A stretch of DNA of 13,753 nt from Treponema sp. (GCA_017849315.1 JAFIHQ010000090.1:1-13753), one strand, 5' to 3'; shown: positions 1-7,080, counted from the first letter of the stretch. Made by a program: numbers and translations. The notes: generated by a model from the letters alone, not told the origin.

Positions 1-142
1 ATACCTCAGCAGGGCTTGCATGGGCAGCTTTTTCAATTTCTTCGTCGAGGTCTATGAATGAGTACTCCAACATCTCGCTCAAGCGACGCCCGATCGTGGT
101 CTTGCCTGACCCCATGAATCCTATCAAAGCAATGCGCATCAT
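1..142 (-). CDS. aroK: Shikimate kinase, N-terminal part (cut by window edge)
   Basis: Shikimate kinase phosphorylates shikimate with ATP in the chorismate (aromatic amino acid) pathway in the cytoplasm. Only about 47 N-terminal residues are present. They begin MMRIALIGFMGSGKTTIGRR, a Walker A P-loop (GFMGSGKTT) with the GR pair that typically follows in this family, then FIDLDEEIE, matching the shikimate-binding DxD region that follows strand 2 in AroK. Two adjacent ATG codons (142 and 139) could each start the protein, and no strong Shine-Dalgarno precedes them. The gene starts 33 bases after the M19 dipeptidase stop on the same strand, so it is probably the last visible gene of the same operon. 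A related small P-loop kinase such as gluconate kinase is possible, but the FIDLDEEIE segment favours AroK. Confidence 0.85.
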   Translation of the reverse strand, partial: MMRIALIGFMGSGKTTIGRRLSEMLEYSFIDLDEEIEKAAHASPAEV

Positions 143-175
143 GCTTACCAATTCCGCTATAGCTGGCCGTGTACG

Positions 176-1180
176 TCAACCGAGCACTTCTTTGATTACG
201 CGCTCCCAGTTTTTGCCCATAATCTTGCTCACCATGTCTTCACTGTAACCTCGCTCAATAAGTGCATCGCAAAGAAGACCATATTCCGATGCATCCGCCA
301 AAACATGCCCTTCCACGCCTCGATACCCGTCGAAGTCAGAACCCAGAGCTGCTGCCTCAAGACCACCTACCTGAACTATATAATCGATGTGATCAATAAG
401 ATGTTCAAGGTAAGACTTTGAGGGTTTTAGACTAACAAAATTGGGTACAAACACAGCTCCGATTGCGCCGCCACTTTGTGCGATCGCCCGAATCTGTTCG
501 TCCGTGAGATTGCGTGGATGGTTGTTAACCGCACGAGCATTCGAATGAGAAGCGATAATCGGACGCTTAGCTACTGCCACAAGATCCCAAAATGCAGTGT
601 CAGAGAGATGGGAAACGTCCACCAGCATTTTTTTCGATTCAAGCTTTTCCACAAGTTCCTTGCCAAGCAAAGTGAGGCCGTCTGTGCCCTCTACTTGAAC
701 TCCACGACCAAAAGGATTGCGTCTGCTCCACGTGATGCCTATCGCTCTGACGCCTCTGGCATAGAAACCATCGACGTTGTCGATACTTCCATCGAGAGCC
801 TCTGCACCCTCGATGGAGAGCAAGGCTCCTGCCGACTTGCCGGGTTCCGGACGATCAAGGTCGTCACCGGTCAAGATCGGGAAAAATCTCCCTTCAGACT
901 TGGCACAGATTTCTTCAAACTTGTCTATAAGGATATGAGTAAATGCAAAGGCACGCGGCACATCTGCGTTTTCAGTAAAAAGCGCCATGAATTGGCAACG
1001 GACGCGACCCTCAAGGAGCTTGGGCAAGTCCACATGACTTAGCCTGTTGCGCACAAGGAAATCTCGGCAACCGACTTCTCCGGGGATCTGGCTGTCGCCA
1101 ACTACGGCGAGTAAAGCGTCCGAATGCGCGTCGATAACTGAAATTCTTTGGAATACTGATTTTGAATCTTCGTTTTTCAT
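176..1180 (-). CDS. Membrane-dipeptidase family (M19) metallopeptidase
   Basis: A 334-residue zinc dipeptidase of the renal-dipeptidase (M19) amidohydrolase family, which hydrolyses dipeptides with a wide range of side chains. The metal ligands line up with the renal enzyme: H19 and D21 in DAHSD, bridging E124 in SIEGAE, H191 in DVSHLSD, H212 in IIASHSNARAV, and the catalytic-base aspartate D282 in LGSDFDG. The HPRNLTDEQ segment after H212 is also typical. No signal peptide is visible, so it is probably cytoplasmic. The usual LTH motif, whose His contacts substrate in the renal enzyme, is here ITW (residues 149-151); I recall many bacterial members also carrying Trp there. The ATG at 1180 follows AAGGG by about 10 bases. 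It lies 62 bases after uvrB and 33 before aroK, probably in one operon. The true substrate cannot be read from the sequence. Confidence 0.93.
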   Translation of the reverse strand: MKNEDSKSVFQRISVIDAHSDALLAVVGDSQIPGEVGCRDFLVRNRLSHVDLPKLLEGRVRCQFMALFTENADVPRAFAFTHILIDKFEEICAKSEGRFFPILTGDDLDRPEPGKSAGALLSIEGAEALDGSIDNVDGFYARGVRAIGITWSRRNPFGRGVQVEGTDGLTLLGKELVEKLESKKMLVDVSHLSDTAFWDLVAVAKRPIIASHSNARAVNNHPRNLTDEQIRAIAQSGGAIGAVFVPNFVSLKPSKSYLEHLIDHIDYIVQVGGLEAAALGSDFDGYRGVEGHVLADASEYGLLCDALIERGYSEDMVSKIMGKNWERVIKEVLG

Positions 1181-1242
1181 GTTCTATATACCCTTTCCCT
1201 CTTAGAAAAAACTGGATAAGCGACCATGACAGACTGAACAGA

Positions 1243-3234
1243 CTAGACCTCTGCGCCTTCTTTTATACGAGCAATCTCGTCTCGAAGCAAGGCAGCTTCC
1301 TCAAATTCCAGGTTTTTGGCGTGTTCCAACATTCTGGCTTCGAGCGATTTAATGAGTGCCTTTTTCTGTTCTGGAACGAGAATATTGTGCGTTTTTTTGA
1401 GGAAGGTGATTTCGTCGCTCGTAACTTCTATCTTCTCTTCCTTGTGCCGCTCAAGAATATCCTGAACCGATTTCTTTATCGTAGCCGGAGTTATGCCATG
1501 TTCTTTGTTATAGGCCAGCTGTATATTTCTGCGCCTTTCTGTCTCGCTTATGGCGGTGTGCATGGCCGCGCTTTCCTGGTCGGCGTACATCACGACAAGG
1601 CCAGCAGCGTTCCGGGCAGCTCTTCCTATAATTTGTATGAGGCTTGTCGCAGAGCGCAAAAAGCCAATTTTGTCGGCATCCAGGATGGCGATAAACGACA
1701 CTTCCGGAAGATCGATGCCTTCGCGCAGCAGATTTATTCCCACAAGCACGTCGAATTCGCCAGCGCGCAAATCTTTCAGTATTTCGACGCGCTCGATAGT
1801 TTCCACTTCCGAATGAATGTATCGAACACGCAAGCCGAGCCCCACGAGGTACTCCGTCAATTCTTCGGCCATTTTCTTGGTGAGCGTAATGACAAGGCTC
1901 CGCTCTCCCCGAGCGGCGCGTTCCCGGACGCGTGCGTAGATATCCTCCATTTGACCTTCGGTAGGATGCACCTGTATCTCTGGATCGACCAATCCGGTCG
2001 GACGAATCAGCTGCTCGGCGACCACACTGGAGCGGGAAAGCTCGGTATCTCCCGGCGTTGCTGAGACATACACGACCTGGGGTACCATCGACTCGAATTC
2101 GTCGATTCGCAAGGGTCTATTGTCGAGCGCACAGGGAAGGCGAAACCCATACTCCACGAGCGAAGTTTTTCTGCTCCGGTCGCCTGCATACATGGCGCCC
2201 AATTGTGAGAGCGTCACGTGGGACTCGTCTATGAAGGTGAGAAAATCCTTGGGGAAATAGTCGATCAAAACACCGGGCCTCTGTCCAGGTTTGCGACCGG
2301 AGAGCGGCGCCGAATAGTTTTCAATTCCGGGGCAATACCCCATTTCCTCCAACATTTCGATGTCGTATTCTGTCCTGGATTTTAGCCTCTCAGCCTCAAG
2401 AAACTTCTTCTGAGCCATGAACTTCTCATACTGGACATCCAGTTCTTCCCGGATTTCTTTTATTGCATCCTTGACCATGTTTTCCGGCATGACAAAGTGT
2501 TTAGCAGGATAAATGATTGCTTCTTCCAAATCGTCGCCCAGTTTGCCGGTAAGGGGATCCAGCTTGCGGATTCTTGCAACAACATCGTAGTCCAACTCAA
2601 TTCGGTACGCCTCTTCCAAGTAAGCAGGAAAAACCTCGATCGTGTCGCCTCTAATCCTGAATCTGCCACGGTCAAGCACAACGTCATTGCGTTCATACTG
2701 CAAGTTGACCAAATTGCGCTTTACAGTTTCTATATCGATTGGCTTGCCCCTATCGAAGTAGAGCCGCATCTCGCGGTACAGATCCGGAGAACCCAAGCCA
2801 TAGATGCAAGACACCGTGGCGACGATTATGACGTCGCGCCTTTCCATAAGAGAAGCCGTCGCTGAGAGGCGCATCCGGTCGATCTCGTCGTTTATGCTGG
2901 AATCCTTCTCAATGTAAAGATCTTTTGAAGGGACATACGCCTCCGGCTGATAGTAGTCGTAATAGGAGACAAAGTACTCGACCGCATTATCAGGGAAAAA
3001 ACCCTTGAATTCACGATACAGCTGAGCCGACAGGGTCTTATTGTGCGAGATTACAAGCGTCGGCTTCTGTACTGCTTCAATCACCTTTGCCATCGTAAAG
3101 GTCTTGCCCGAGCCTGTAACTCCTTTAAGGGTAAGATAATGGTCGCCACGTTCAATACCGGCCACAAGCTCATTAATGGCGCTTCCCTGGTCGCCTGCCG
3201 GCTCAAAGGGTGCAGAGACAACAAAAGGTTTCAT
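1243..3234 (-). CDS. uvrB: Excinuclease ABC subunit B (UvrB helicase)
   Basis: UvrB is the damage-verifying ATPase of nucleotide excision repair. It receives damaged DNA from UvrA and recruits UvrC. At 663 residues it is full length. It has Walker A (GVTGSGKT, 38-45), the damage-probing beta-hairpin (YYDYYQPEAYVP, 91-102), Walker B DESH (337-340), SATP (391-394), NLLREGIDLPEVS (501-513), motif VI (GRAARN, 537-542) and a C-terminal UVR domain (about 626-660) for UvrC contact. The start MKPFVVSAPFEPAGDQ matches the family N-terminus. No good Shine-Dalgarno precedes ATG 3234. The stop of htrA lies 24 bases upstream in the same frame, so translational coupling is likely. Several near-invariant positions are altered: DADKEGFLR reads DADKIGFLR (I524), RSERSL reads RSATSL, QTIGRAARN reads QIIGRAARN, and SRHLSGRKPG reads SAPLSGRKPG. 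The protein is otherwise intact and the identification is secure. Confidence 0.98.
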   Translation of the reverse strand: MKPFVVSAPFEPAGDQGSAINELVAGIERGDHYLTLKGVTGSGKTFTMAKVIEAVQKPTLVISHNKTLSAQLYREFKGFFPDNAVEYFVSYYDYYQPEAYVPSKDLYIEKDSSINDEIDRMRLSATASLMERRDVIIVATVSCIYGLGSPDLYREMRLYFDRGKPIDIETVKRNLVNLQYERNDVVLDRGRFRIRGDTIEVFPAYLEEAYRIELDYDVVARIRKLDPLTGKLGDDLEEAIIYPAKHFVMPENMVKDAIKEIREELDVQYEKFMAQKKFLEAERLKSRTEYDIEMLEEMGYCPGIENYSAPLSGRKPGQRPGVLIDYFPKDFLTFIDESHVTLSQLGAMYAGDRSRKTSLVEYGFRLPCALDNRPLRIDEFESMVPQVVYVSATPGDTELSRSSVVAEQLIRPTGLVDPEIQVHPTEGQMEDIYARVRERAARGERSLVITLTKKMAEELTEYLVGLGLRVRYIHSEVETIERVEILKDLRAGEFDVLVGINLLREGIDLPEVSFIAILDADKIGFLRSATSLIQIIGRAARNAAGLVVMYADQESAAMHTAISETERRRNIQLAYNKEHGITPATIKKSVQDILERHKEEKIEVTSDEITFLKKTHNILVPEQKKALIKSLEARMLEHAKNLEFEEAALLRDEIARIKEGAEV

Positions 3235-3258
3235 CGGTTTTTGCTTTGAGTACTCACA

Positions 3259-4554
3259 TTATTTGCTCCGCGGTTGTTGAGCCAGTACGACCTGCACCGT
3301 CATCTTCTGTTTACCGCGATAAAACTCGACCCAAACTTTGTCCCCTGGTCTATTGTCTTCAAGAGCAGTATTAAGATCGGCAACCGAAGCAACAGCCTCC
3401 CCATCAACGCTTGTTATAATATCTCCCCCAATATTGAAGATGTATTGACCGTACCGGACGGCCTTTGTTCCACCGCGCAGGCCGGCAATATCTGCATTGC
3501 TGCCCTTCTTCACTGATGACACAAGCAAGCCCTTTTCTACAGGAGAGCCGTATCCGGTTTGCTGTAAATACTCTACGAGGTCAGGAAAAAGCTGTATGCT
3601 TTCCATCTCGATAATACCCCGATTCACAAAGCCGTTCTTTATTAGCTCTGGCACTATCCTAGCCGCTGTATCTATAGGGATAGCAAACCCAATTCCAACT
3701 GATCCACCGGAAGTCGAATAAATCATTGTATTGATGCCAATTATCTCGCCTCTTGAGTTGAGCAGAGGCCCTCCCGAATTTCCTGGGTTGATAGATGCGT
3801 CAGTCTGAATCATGTTACGAAGGACGGTTGTGCTATCTTCCTGAATAGGACGTCCAAGACCCGACACAATGCCTTGCGTAAGCGTACGCTCCAGTCCAAA
3901 AGGGTTACCAATGGCAAGAACTTTTTGTCCCACCCGCAAGTTCTTGGAAGTGCCAAAAGGAATCGGTTTGAGCTTTTTACCGGCTGGTGGTTTGAACTGG
4001 ATCACAGCCAGGTCATTCTGTTGGTCTGAACCTAGAACCTTGGCCTCGTACCTGGTACCGTCGGCCAGGTTCACAAAAAGCTTATACGCGTTTTTTATGA
4101 CGTGATAGTTCGTCATGACATGTCCTTCCTCGTCAATGATCGAACCACTGCCCGAACCACCACTCTGGGGCACAGGCTCCATAAACCAGTTTATGGCCAT
4201 GACCTCAGTAGTTATGTTGACAACAGACTCGTTGTATTTCTCGTATACGTTGATCGTTTCTAATTCGTCCGGCGAATAGTAGCCTGGAGAACCGTACGCA
4301 ACGGCGGGCGATGAGGTAGAGACCGTGCTTTGTACGGTTTGCACTTGAACGCTCTTGTCAAGCGGGGCACTATCGTCGGTCGGAAGTTGGTTTTGGCTCG
4401 ACGAAATTGAAGGAATAGACTCGACAACCAAAGACGAACTCGCACTTCTTGGCTTTAAACCGAGCAAGTTTCCAATACCAATAAGCACGACCGCAACCAC
4501 CAAACCCGTACCAGCACATACCCAGATCATCTGTCTCTTAGAATACAGTTTCAT
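3259..4554 (-). CDS. HtrA/Do-like trypsin-type serine protease with one PDZ domain
   Basis: A 431-residue envelope protease of the HtrA (DegP/DegQ/DegS, S1C) family, which degrades or senses misfolded proteins outside the cytoplasmic membrane. A hydrophobic segment at about 10-33 after a short basic N-terminus is a membrane anchor or uncleaved signal. A Ser/Thr/Gln-rich linker follows (about 36-95). The protease domain carries a complete triad: H151 (TNYHVIKNA), D181 (NDLAVIQF) and S260 (GNSGGPLLN). A single PDZ domain (about 318-427) ends the protein, so its layout is closer to DegS or Gram-positive HtrA than to two-PDZ DegP. The ATG at 4554 has an AAGGATGG ribosome site about 6-9 bases upstream, directly behind an inverted repeat. 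It lies 50 bases downstream of the adenosyltransferase gene and 24 upstream of uvrB, in one apparent operon. Whether it acts in regulated proteolysis or general quality control is not visible. Confidence 0.95.
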   Translation of the reverse strand: MKLYSKRQMIWVCAGTGLVVAVVLIGIGNLLGLKPRSASSSLVVESIPSISSSQNQLPTDDSAPLDKSVQVQTVQSTVSTSSPAVAYGSPGYYSPDELETINVYEKYNESVVNITTEVMAINWFMEPVPQSGGSGSGSIIDEEGHVMTNYHVIKNAYKLFVNLADGTRYEAKVLGSDQQNDLAVIQFKPPAGKKLKPIPFGTSKNLRVGQKVLAIGNPFGLERTLTQGIVSGLGRPIQEDSTTVLRNMIQTDASINPGNSGGPLLNSRGEIIGINTMIYSTSGGSVGIGFAIPIDTAARIVPELIKNGFVNRGIIEMESIQLFPDLVEYLQQTGYGSPVEKGLLVSSVKKGSNADIAGLRGGTKAVRYGQYIFNIGGDIITSVDGEAVASVADLNTALEDNRPGDKVWVEFYRGKQKMTVQVVLAQQPRSK

Positions 4555-4568
4555 AGTGGTCCATCCTT

Positions 4569-4598
4569 ATAACCTCAATGATCTAACAGAGAGGTTAT
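4569..4598 (-). promoter_or_regulatory. 8-bp inverted repeat abutting the htrA ribosome binding site
   Basis: ATAACCTC (4569-4576) and GAGGTTAT (4591-4598) are perfect reverse complements separated by 14 bases. On the minus-strand transcript the 3' arm runs straight into AAGGATGG, the Shine-Dalgarno of the HtrA gene. The element fills most of the 50-base gap after the adenosyltransferase stop. It could be an operator for a dimeric regulator or an RNA hairpin affecting htrA translation. It lacks a T-run and is unlikely to be a terminator. The function is inferred only from position. Confidence 0.45.
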
Positions 4599-4604
4599 TT
4601 GACA

Positions 4605-5129
4605 TCAATTGACAAACGTCAGCTTTCCGGCCGCATCTTCCTCGTTTCTGGCAAGCATAAAAAGATAATCGGACAACCGGTTCATGAGTTTTTGCAGTTC
4701 AGCGGAGACATCTTCGACATGCGAGAGCGAAACAATGCGTCTTTCTGCCCTTCTTGCAATGGTTCTGGAAACATCCAAAGCGGCAGAGCCTGCAGTCATC
4801 CCCGGTACTACGAAGCTTTTGATGACGATTTTCTCTTCTAGAGCAAAAATCTTCCCAGACATATCCTCTACGTCCTGATCAGTTATCGGGTTTTGAACAG
4901 GCTTACTCGGGGAAGCAAGCTGAGCACCCACTCGAAAAAGCAGGCGTTGGATGTCATCTATTGCCGCTCTCACTTCTGAAAGACCGCAAAGATGCCGTGC
5001 CATACCCAGAGAGGATGAAAGCTCGTCCACCGTTCCATAGGCCTCGACTCTGAGCGAGTCCTTGTTTACGCGCTCACCGGACCACAGATCGGTCTGGCCC
5101 TCGTCTCCATTTTTTGTAACAATGCTCAT
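4605..5129 (-). CDS. Cob(I)alamin adenosyltransferase, PduO/MMAB type
   Basis: This 174-residue protein transfers the adenosyl group of ATP to cob(I)alamin, making the adenosylcobalamin coenzyme. The N-terminal ATP-binding motif is present as VTKNGDEGQTDLWSGERV (4-21), followed by AYGTVDELSSSLG (30-42). The C-terminal half has the active-site helix SRTIARRAERR (121-131) and MNRLSDYLFMLAR (149-161). The length is typical for a minimal PduO domain and it is all helical in style, with no signal peptide. It appears to head the five-gene minus-strand operon. The start is forced: an in-frame TAG lies five codons upstream, and the conserved motif begins at residue 3. No Shine-Dalgarno is visible, and a TAGTAT box lies 9 bases before ATG. 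No B12-dependent enzyme or B12 synthesis gene accompanies it here, so its client is unknown. Confidence 0.95.
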   Translation of the reverse strand: MSIVTKNGDEGQTDLWSGERVNKDSLRVEAYGTVDELSSSLGMARHLCGLSEVRAAIDDIQRLLFRVGAQLASPSKPVQNPITDQDVEDMSGKIFALEEKIVIKSFVVPGMTAGSAALDVSRTIARRAERRIVSLSHVEDVSAELQKLMNRLSDYLFMLARNEEDAAGKLTFVN

Positions 5130-5138
5130 ACTGCTAAG

Positions 5139-5144
5139 ATACTA
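5139..5144 (-). promoter_or_regulatory. Possible -10 box (TAGTAT) for the adenosyltransferase operon
   Basis: TAGTAT on the minus strand lies 9 bases before the ATG at 5129, matching TATAAT at four of six positions including the key first, second and last bases. No good -35 is seen at 16-18 bases upstream; TTGTCT lies at a 20-base spacing. If this is the -10, transcription would begin within a few bases of the start codon, giving a nearly leaderless message. That would fit the missing Shine-Dalgarno. Confidence 0.3.
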
Positions 5145-5247
5145 CCGCAAAATCGTCCTAAGCAAGACAAAAGGATCGTGCAACAACGTACCTGTCTGCA
5201 CTTTCCGTATGTCAGTCACCCCCCGTCAGGCACCAACACCTATCTCG

Positions 5248-5276
5248 TTGACAGCTTTGGCCTATCATGGTACCGT
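5248..5276 (+). promoter_or_regulatory. Sigma70-like promoter for the SurA/PpiD-like gene
   Basis: A perfect TTGACA (5248-5253) is followed after exactly 17 bases by TACCGT (5271-5276), which keeps the T, A and final T of the -10 consensus. Transcription would begin near 5283, giving a leader of about 40 bases that includes the AGAAGGA ribosome site at 5311-5317. Confidence 0.5.
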
Positions 5277-5322
5277 ACTGGCCGACTCTTTTCAGAAGAA
5301 GTCTAAGACTAGAAGGAAAAAA

Positions 5323-6996
5323 ATGGCGTCGCAAACAAACAAGCCAGAAGGCAAAGAAACACCGAAGGGCGAACCAAAGCCTAAAAACAAAAAAGGGATA
5401 AGGAATCCTCTCCTATATGCAGGGACCATTTTACTCTTGGTCATTGTAATCATAGCTTTTGTCTTCATACCGTCCATGGGAAGCTCGTCTGCGGGGTCTA
5501 TTCCTGATTTTGGCAGTTGGAATGGCAAACCAATTCAGTACAGGCCCGATTCGTATTTTGCAAATCAGGTTTCCCAGATCAACGAGTATTTGCGGCAACA
5601 AGGCCTACCTGAACAGAACTTTCAGATGTATGCGTATCAAGTGTGGAGAATTGCATTCCAGAGCACCGCAATCCGCACGGCTCTTATCGATACTGTTGCA
5701 CGCAGCGGTTTTAGGGTAACTGAAAAAGGTCTGGACGAAGCCATGACTCAACTGGCTCAGTTCCAGGATAATGGCAAGTTTTCTTTGGACAAATACAATC
5801 AGATTCCCAAAGCCACACTTTTGTCCCTGCGCAATTCCACACGGGACGACCTTTATGTTAAGAGGTATTACGAGGATTTGTATTCAGTTGCGCCTTCCAC
5901 CGCCGAAATCCAGTTTGTGGCCGATATGGCAAAACCTCAACGGACCATCGTGTATACCTCTATTCCGCTCTCCGACTTTCCTGACACCGAAGTCGTCGCC
6001 TGGGGAAAGAACAATTCCGATCTCTTTAGAACGATCGGGATTTCTCGCATAACCATAACCTCTTCGGAGTCCGATACTAAAAAAATCCTTCAGCAGGTAA
6101 AAGACAATAAGCTTTCCTTCGAAGACGCTGCAAAAAGCCATTCCAAGGACGCTTATGCCGATAAGGGTGGGGACGCAGGAAAAGTCGTTTACTACATCTT
6201 CGAAGAAGGCTTTGCCAACAAAGCCGATGCAGCTAAGGTGGCTGCGCTTAAGAAGGACGAGATTTCCGATGTCTACAAAGTTGGTGAAAACGCATGGGCT
6301 TTCTTCAAAATCAACTCGCCGATAGCTGAGCCCGATTTTACAGACCCCGCCACAATGAACGAAGTACGGGCCTACATCAAGGAAAAGGAAAAGGGGACTA
6401 TGGAATCTTGGGCTATGGCCAAAGCAACAAGCCTGGTTACCTCGACGAAGGCCGAAGATTTTAAGAAGATCGTACAAGATGCAAAACTGCCAATTAAAGA
6501 GGCTGGTCCTATGTTCGTCAACCTGAACACCCCGACTTTTTATGCCTATGGCCAGCAGATTCCTTTGCTGCAGAGCTCTTGGACCAATAATGACCCAGCG
6601 CTTGCGGACGCGGAATCGAGCGAAAGTTTTATGACTCAGGTTTTCTCTCTGCCACTTAACACTATTTCCAAGCCTCTTGTCGTGGGTGATTATGTAGTGG
6701 TTTTCTTCGTTAAAGAAGAAAAACAGGCTACCGACGACGATGTTGCAATGACCAAGTTTGCCTACCCATATTTCCAGCAGCAGGCTTTGGATACGCAAAC
6801 GCGCGATACAATTCTTAAGAGCAAAAAGTTCAAAGATGACTTTAATAAGGCCTTCCTGGCGCTCTATAAGGTCGGTGGTACGGCCTCCAGTACAACGACT
6901 ACTCAACAGAGTCAAAATCAAAGCACGCAAGGATCGGGCCAGGATACCCAGCAGAATCAGTCTACAACAACCACACAGCAACCCGAGAAAAAGTAG
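5323..6996 (+). CDS. Membrane-anchored SurA/PpiD-like PpiC-type peptidyl-prolyl isomerase
   Basis: A 557-residue envelope folding factor resembling PpiD/SurA. A Lys/Pro/Glu-rich cytoplasmic tail (1-27) precedes one strong membrane helix (about 28-50), so the rest is placed outside the membrane. Residues about 65-230 form a helical SurA-N-like chaperone region. A PpiC (parvulin) domain spans about 245-335, seen in SFEDAAKSHSKD, KGGDAGKVVY and the ALKKDEISDVYKV...AWAFFKI end. The parvulin core is degenerate: the usual GGDLGWF and GyHIikv segments are only partly kept, so catalysis is doubtful. A second helical segment follows (about 340-515), then a Gln/Ser/Thr-rich tail (about 519-557). ATG 5323 was chosen because AGAAGGA lies 5 bases upstream and a promoter precedes it; a longer frame from 5062 would overlap the neighbouring gene. 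It diverges from the operon containing HtrA, another envelope quality-control protein. Confidence 0.88.
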   Translation: MASQTNKPEGKETPKGEPKPKNKKGIRNPLLYAGTILLLVIVIIAFVFIPSMGSSSAGSIPDFGSWNGKPIQYRPDSYFANQVSQINEYLRQQGLPEQNFQMYAYQVWRIAFQSTAIRTALIDTVARSGFRVTEKGLDEAMTQLAQFQDNGKFSLDKYNQIPKATLLSLRNSTRDDLYVKRYYEDLYSVAPSTAEIQFVADMAKPQRTIVYTSIPLSDFPDTEVVAWGKNNSDLFRTIGISRITITSSESDTKKILQQVKDNKLSFEDAAKSHSKDAYADKGGDAGKVVYYIFEEGFANKADAAKVAALKKDEISDVYKVGENAWAFFKINSPIAEPDFTDPATMNEVRAYIKEKEKGTMESWAMAKATSLVTSTKAEDFKKIVQDAKLPIKEAGPMFVNLNTPTFYAYGQQIPLLQSSWTNNDPALADAESSESFMTQVFSLPLNTISKPLVVGDYVVVFFVKEEKQATDDDVAMTKFAYPYFQQQALDTQTRDTILKSKKFKDDFNKAFLALYKVGGTASSTTTTQQSQNQSTQGSGQDTQQNQSTTTTQQPEKK

Positions 6997-7003
6997 ATTC
7001 TTT

Positions 7004-7021
7004 TTGTACGCATTGTACGCA
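7004..7021 (+). repeat. Perfect tandem duplication of TTGTACGCA
   Basis: Two adjacent identical 9-base units (7004-7012 and 7013-7021) lie just after the stop codon of the SurA/PpiD-like gene and before the terminator hairpin. This is probably a small slippage duplication, and no function is visible. Confidence 0.7.
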
Positions 7022-7048
7022 GCCAGATTCTACGATTGAGCACAATAT

Positions 7049-7080
7049 GAGAAGGGCCATCCCAAAGGATGGCCCTTCTC
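7049..7080. terminator. Bidirectional terminator hairpin between convergent genes
   Basis: A perfect 14-bp stem (GAGAAGGGCCATCC, 7049-7062, with its complement at 7067-7080) closes a CAAA loop. It sits 52 bases past the stop of the SurA/PpiD-like gene and 45 past the stop of lepA on the other strand, so it can serve both converging transcripts. The T-tract is weak on either side (CGTTTATG on plus, ATATTGTG on minus). It is therefore not a textbook intrinsic terminator, but the symmetry and placement are convincing. Confidence 0.8.

Larger units (their letters stand above)
5130..5322. promoter_or_regulatory. Divergent spacer between adenosyltransferase and SurA/PpiD-like genes
   Basis: This 193-base spacer separates two divergent transcripts. 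The right half carries a sigma70-like promoter toward the plus strand, and the left edge carries a TAGTAT box close to the adenosyltransferase ATG. The region between (about 5160-5245) has no coding signal I trust. I looked for a cobalamin riboswitch on the minus strand and did not see the B12-box pattern. Confidence 0.6.

Noticed and set aside
1181..1242. A separate promoter or terminator between uvrB and the M19 dipeptidase gene
   Set aside because: A six-T run and a TATATA are present, but there is no stable stem before the T-run and no -35 at a useful distance.
1162..2064. A 300-codon open frame on the plus strand opposite uvrB
   Set aside because: Antisense shadow of a highly conserved gene; composition rich in Phe, Arg and His without any family motif.
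5062..5322. An 87-codon N-terminal extension of the SurA/PpiD-like protein
   Set aside because: It overlaps the adenosyltransferase coding region, has no signal sequence logic, and a good ribosome site and promoter support ATG 5323.
5130..5322. A cobalamin riboswitch ahead of the adenosyltransferase gene
   Set aside because: No B12-box or the surrounding conserved helices could be found on the minus strand.
5884..6981. A 365-codon open frame on the minus strand opposite the SurA/PpiD-like gene
   Set aside because: Its product has no recognisable domain and looks like the antisense of a well-supported gene; no ribosome site or promoter seen.
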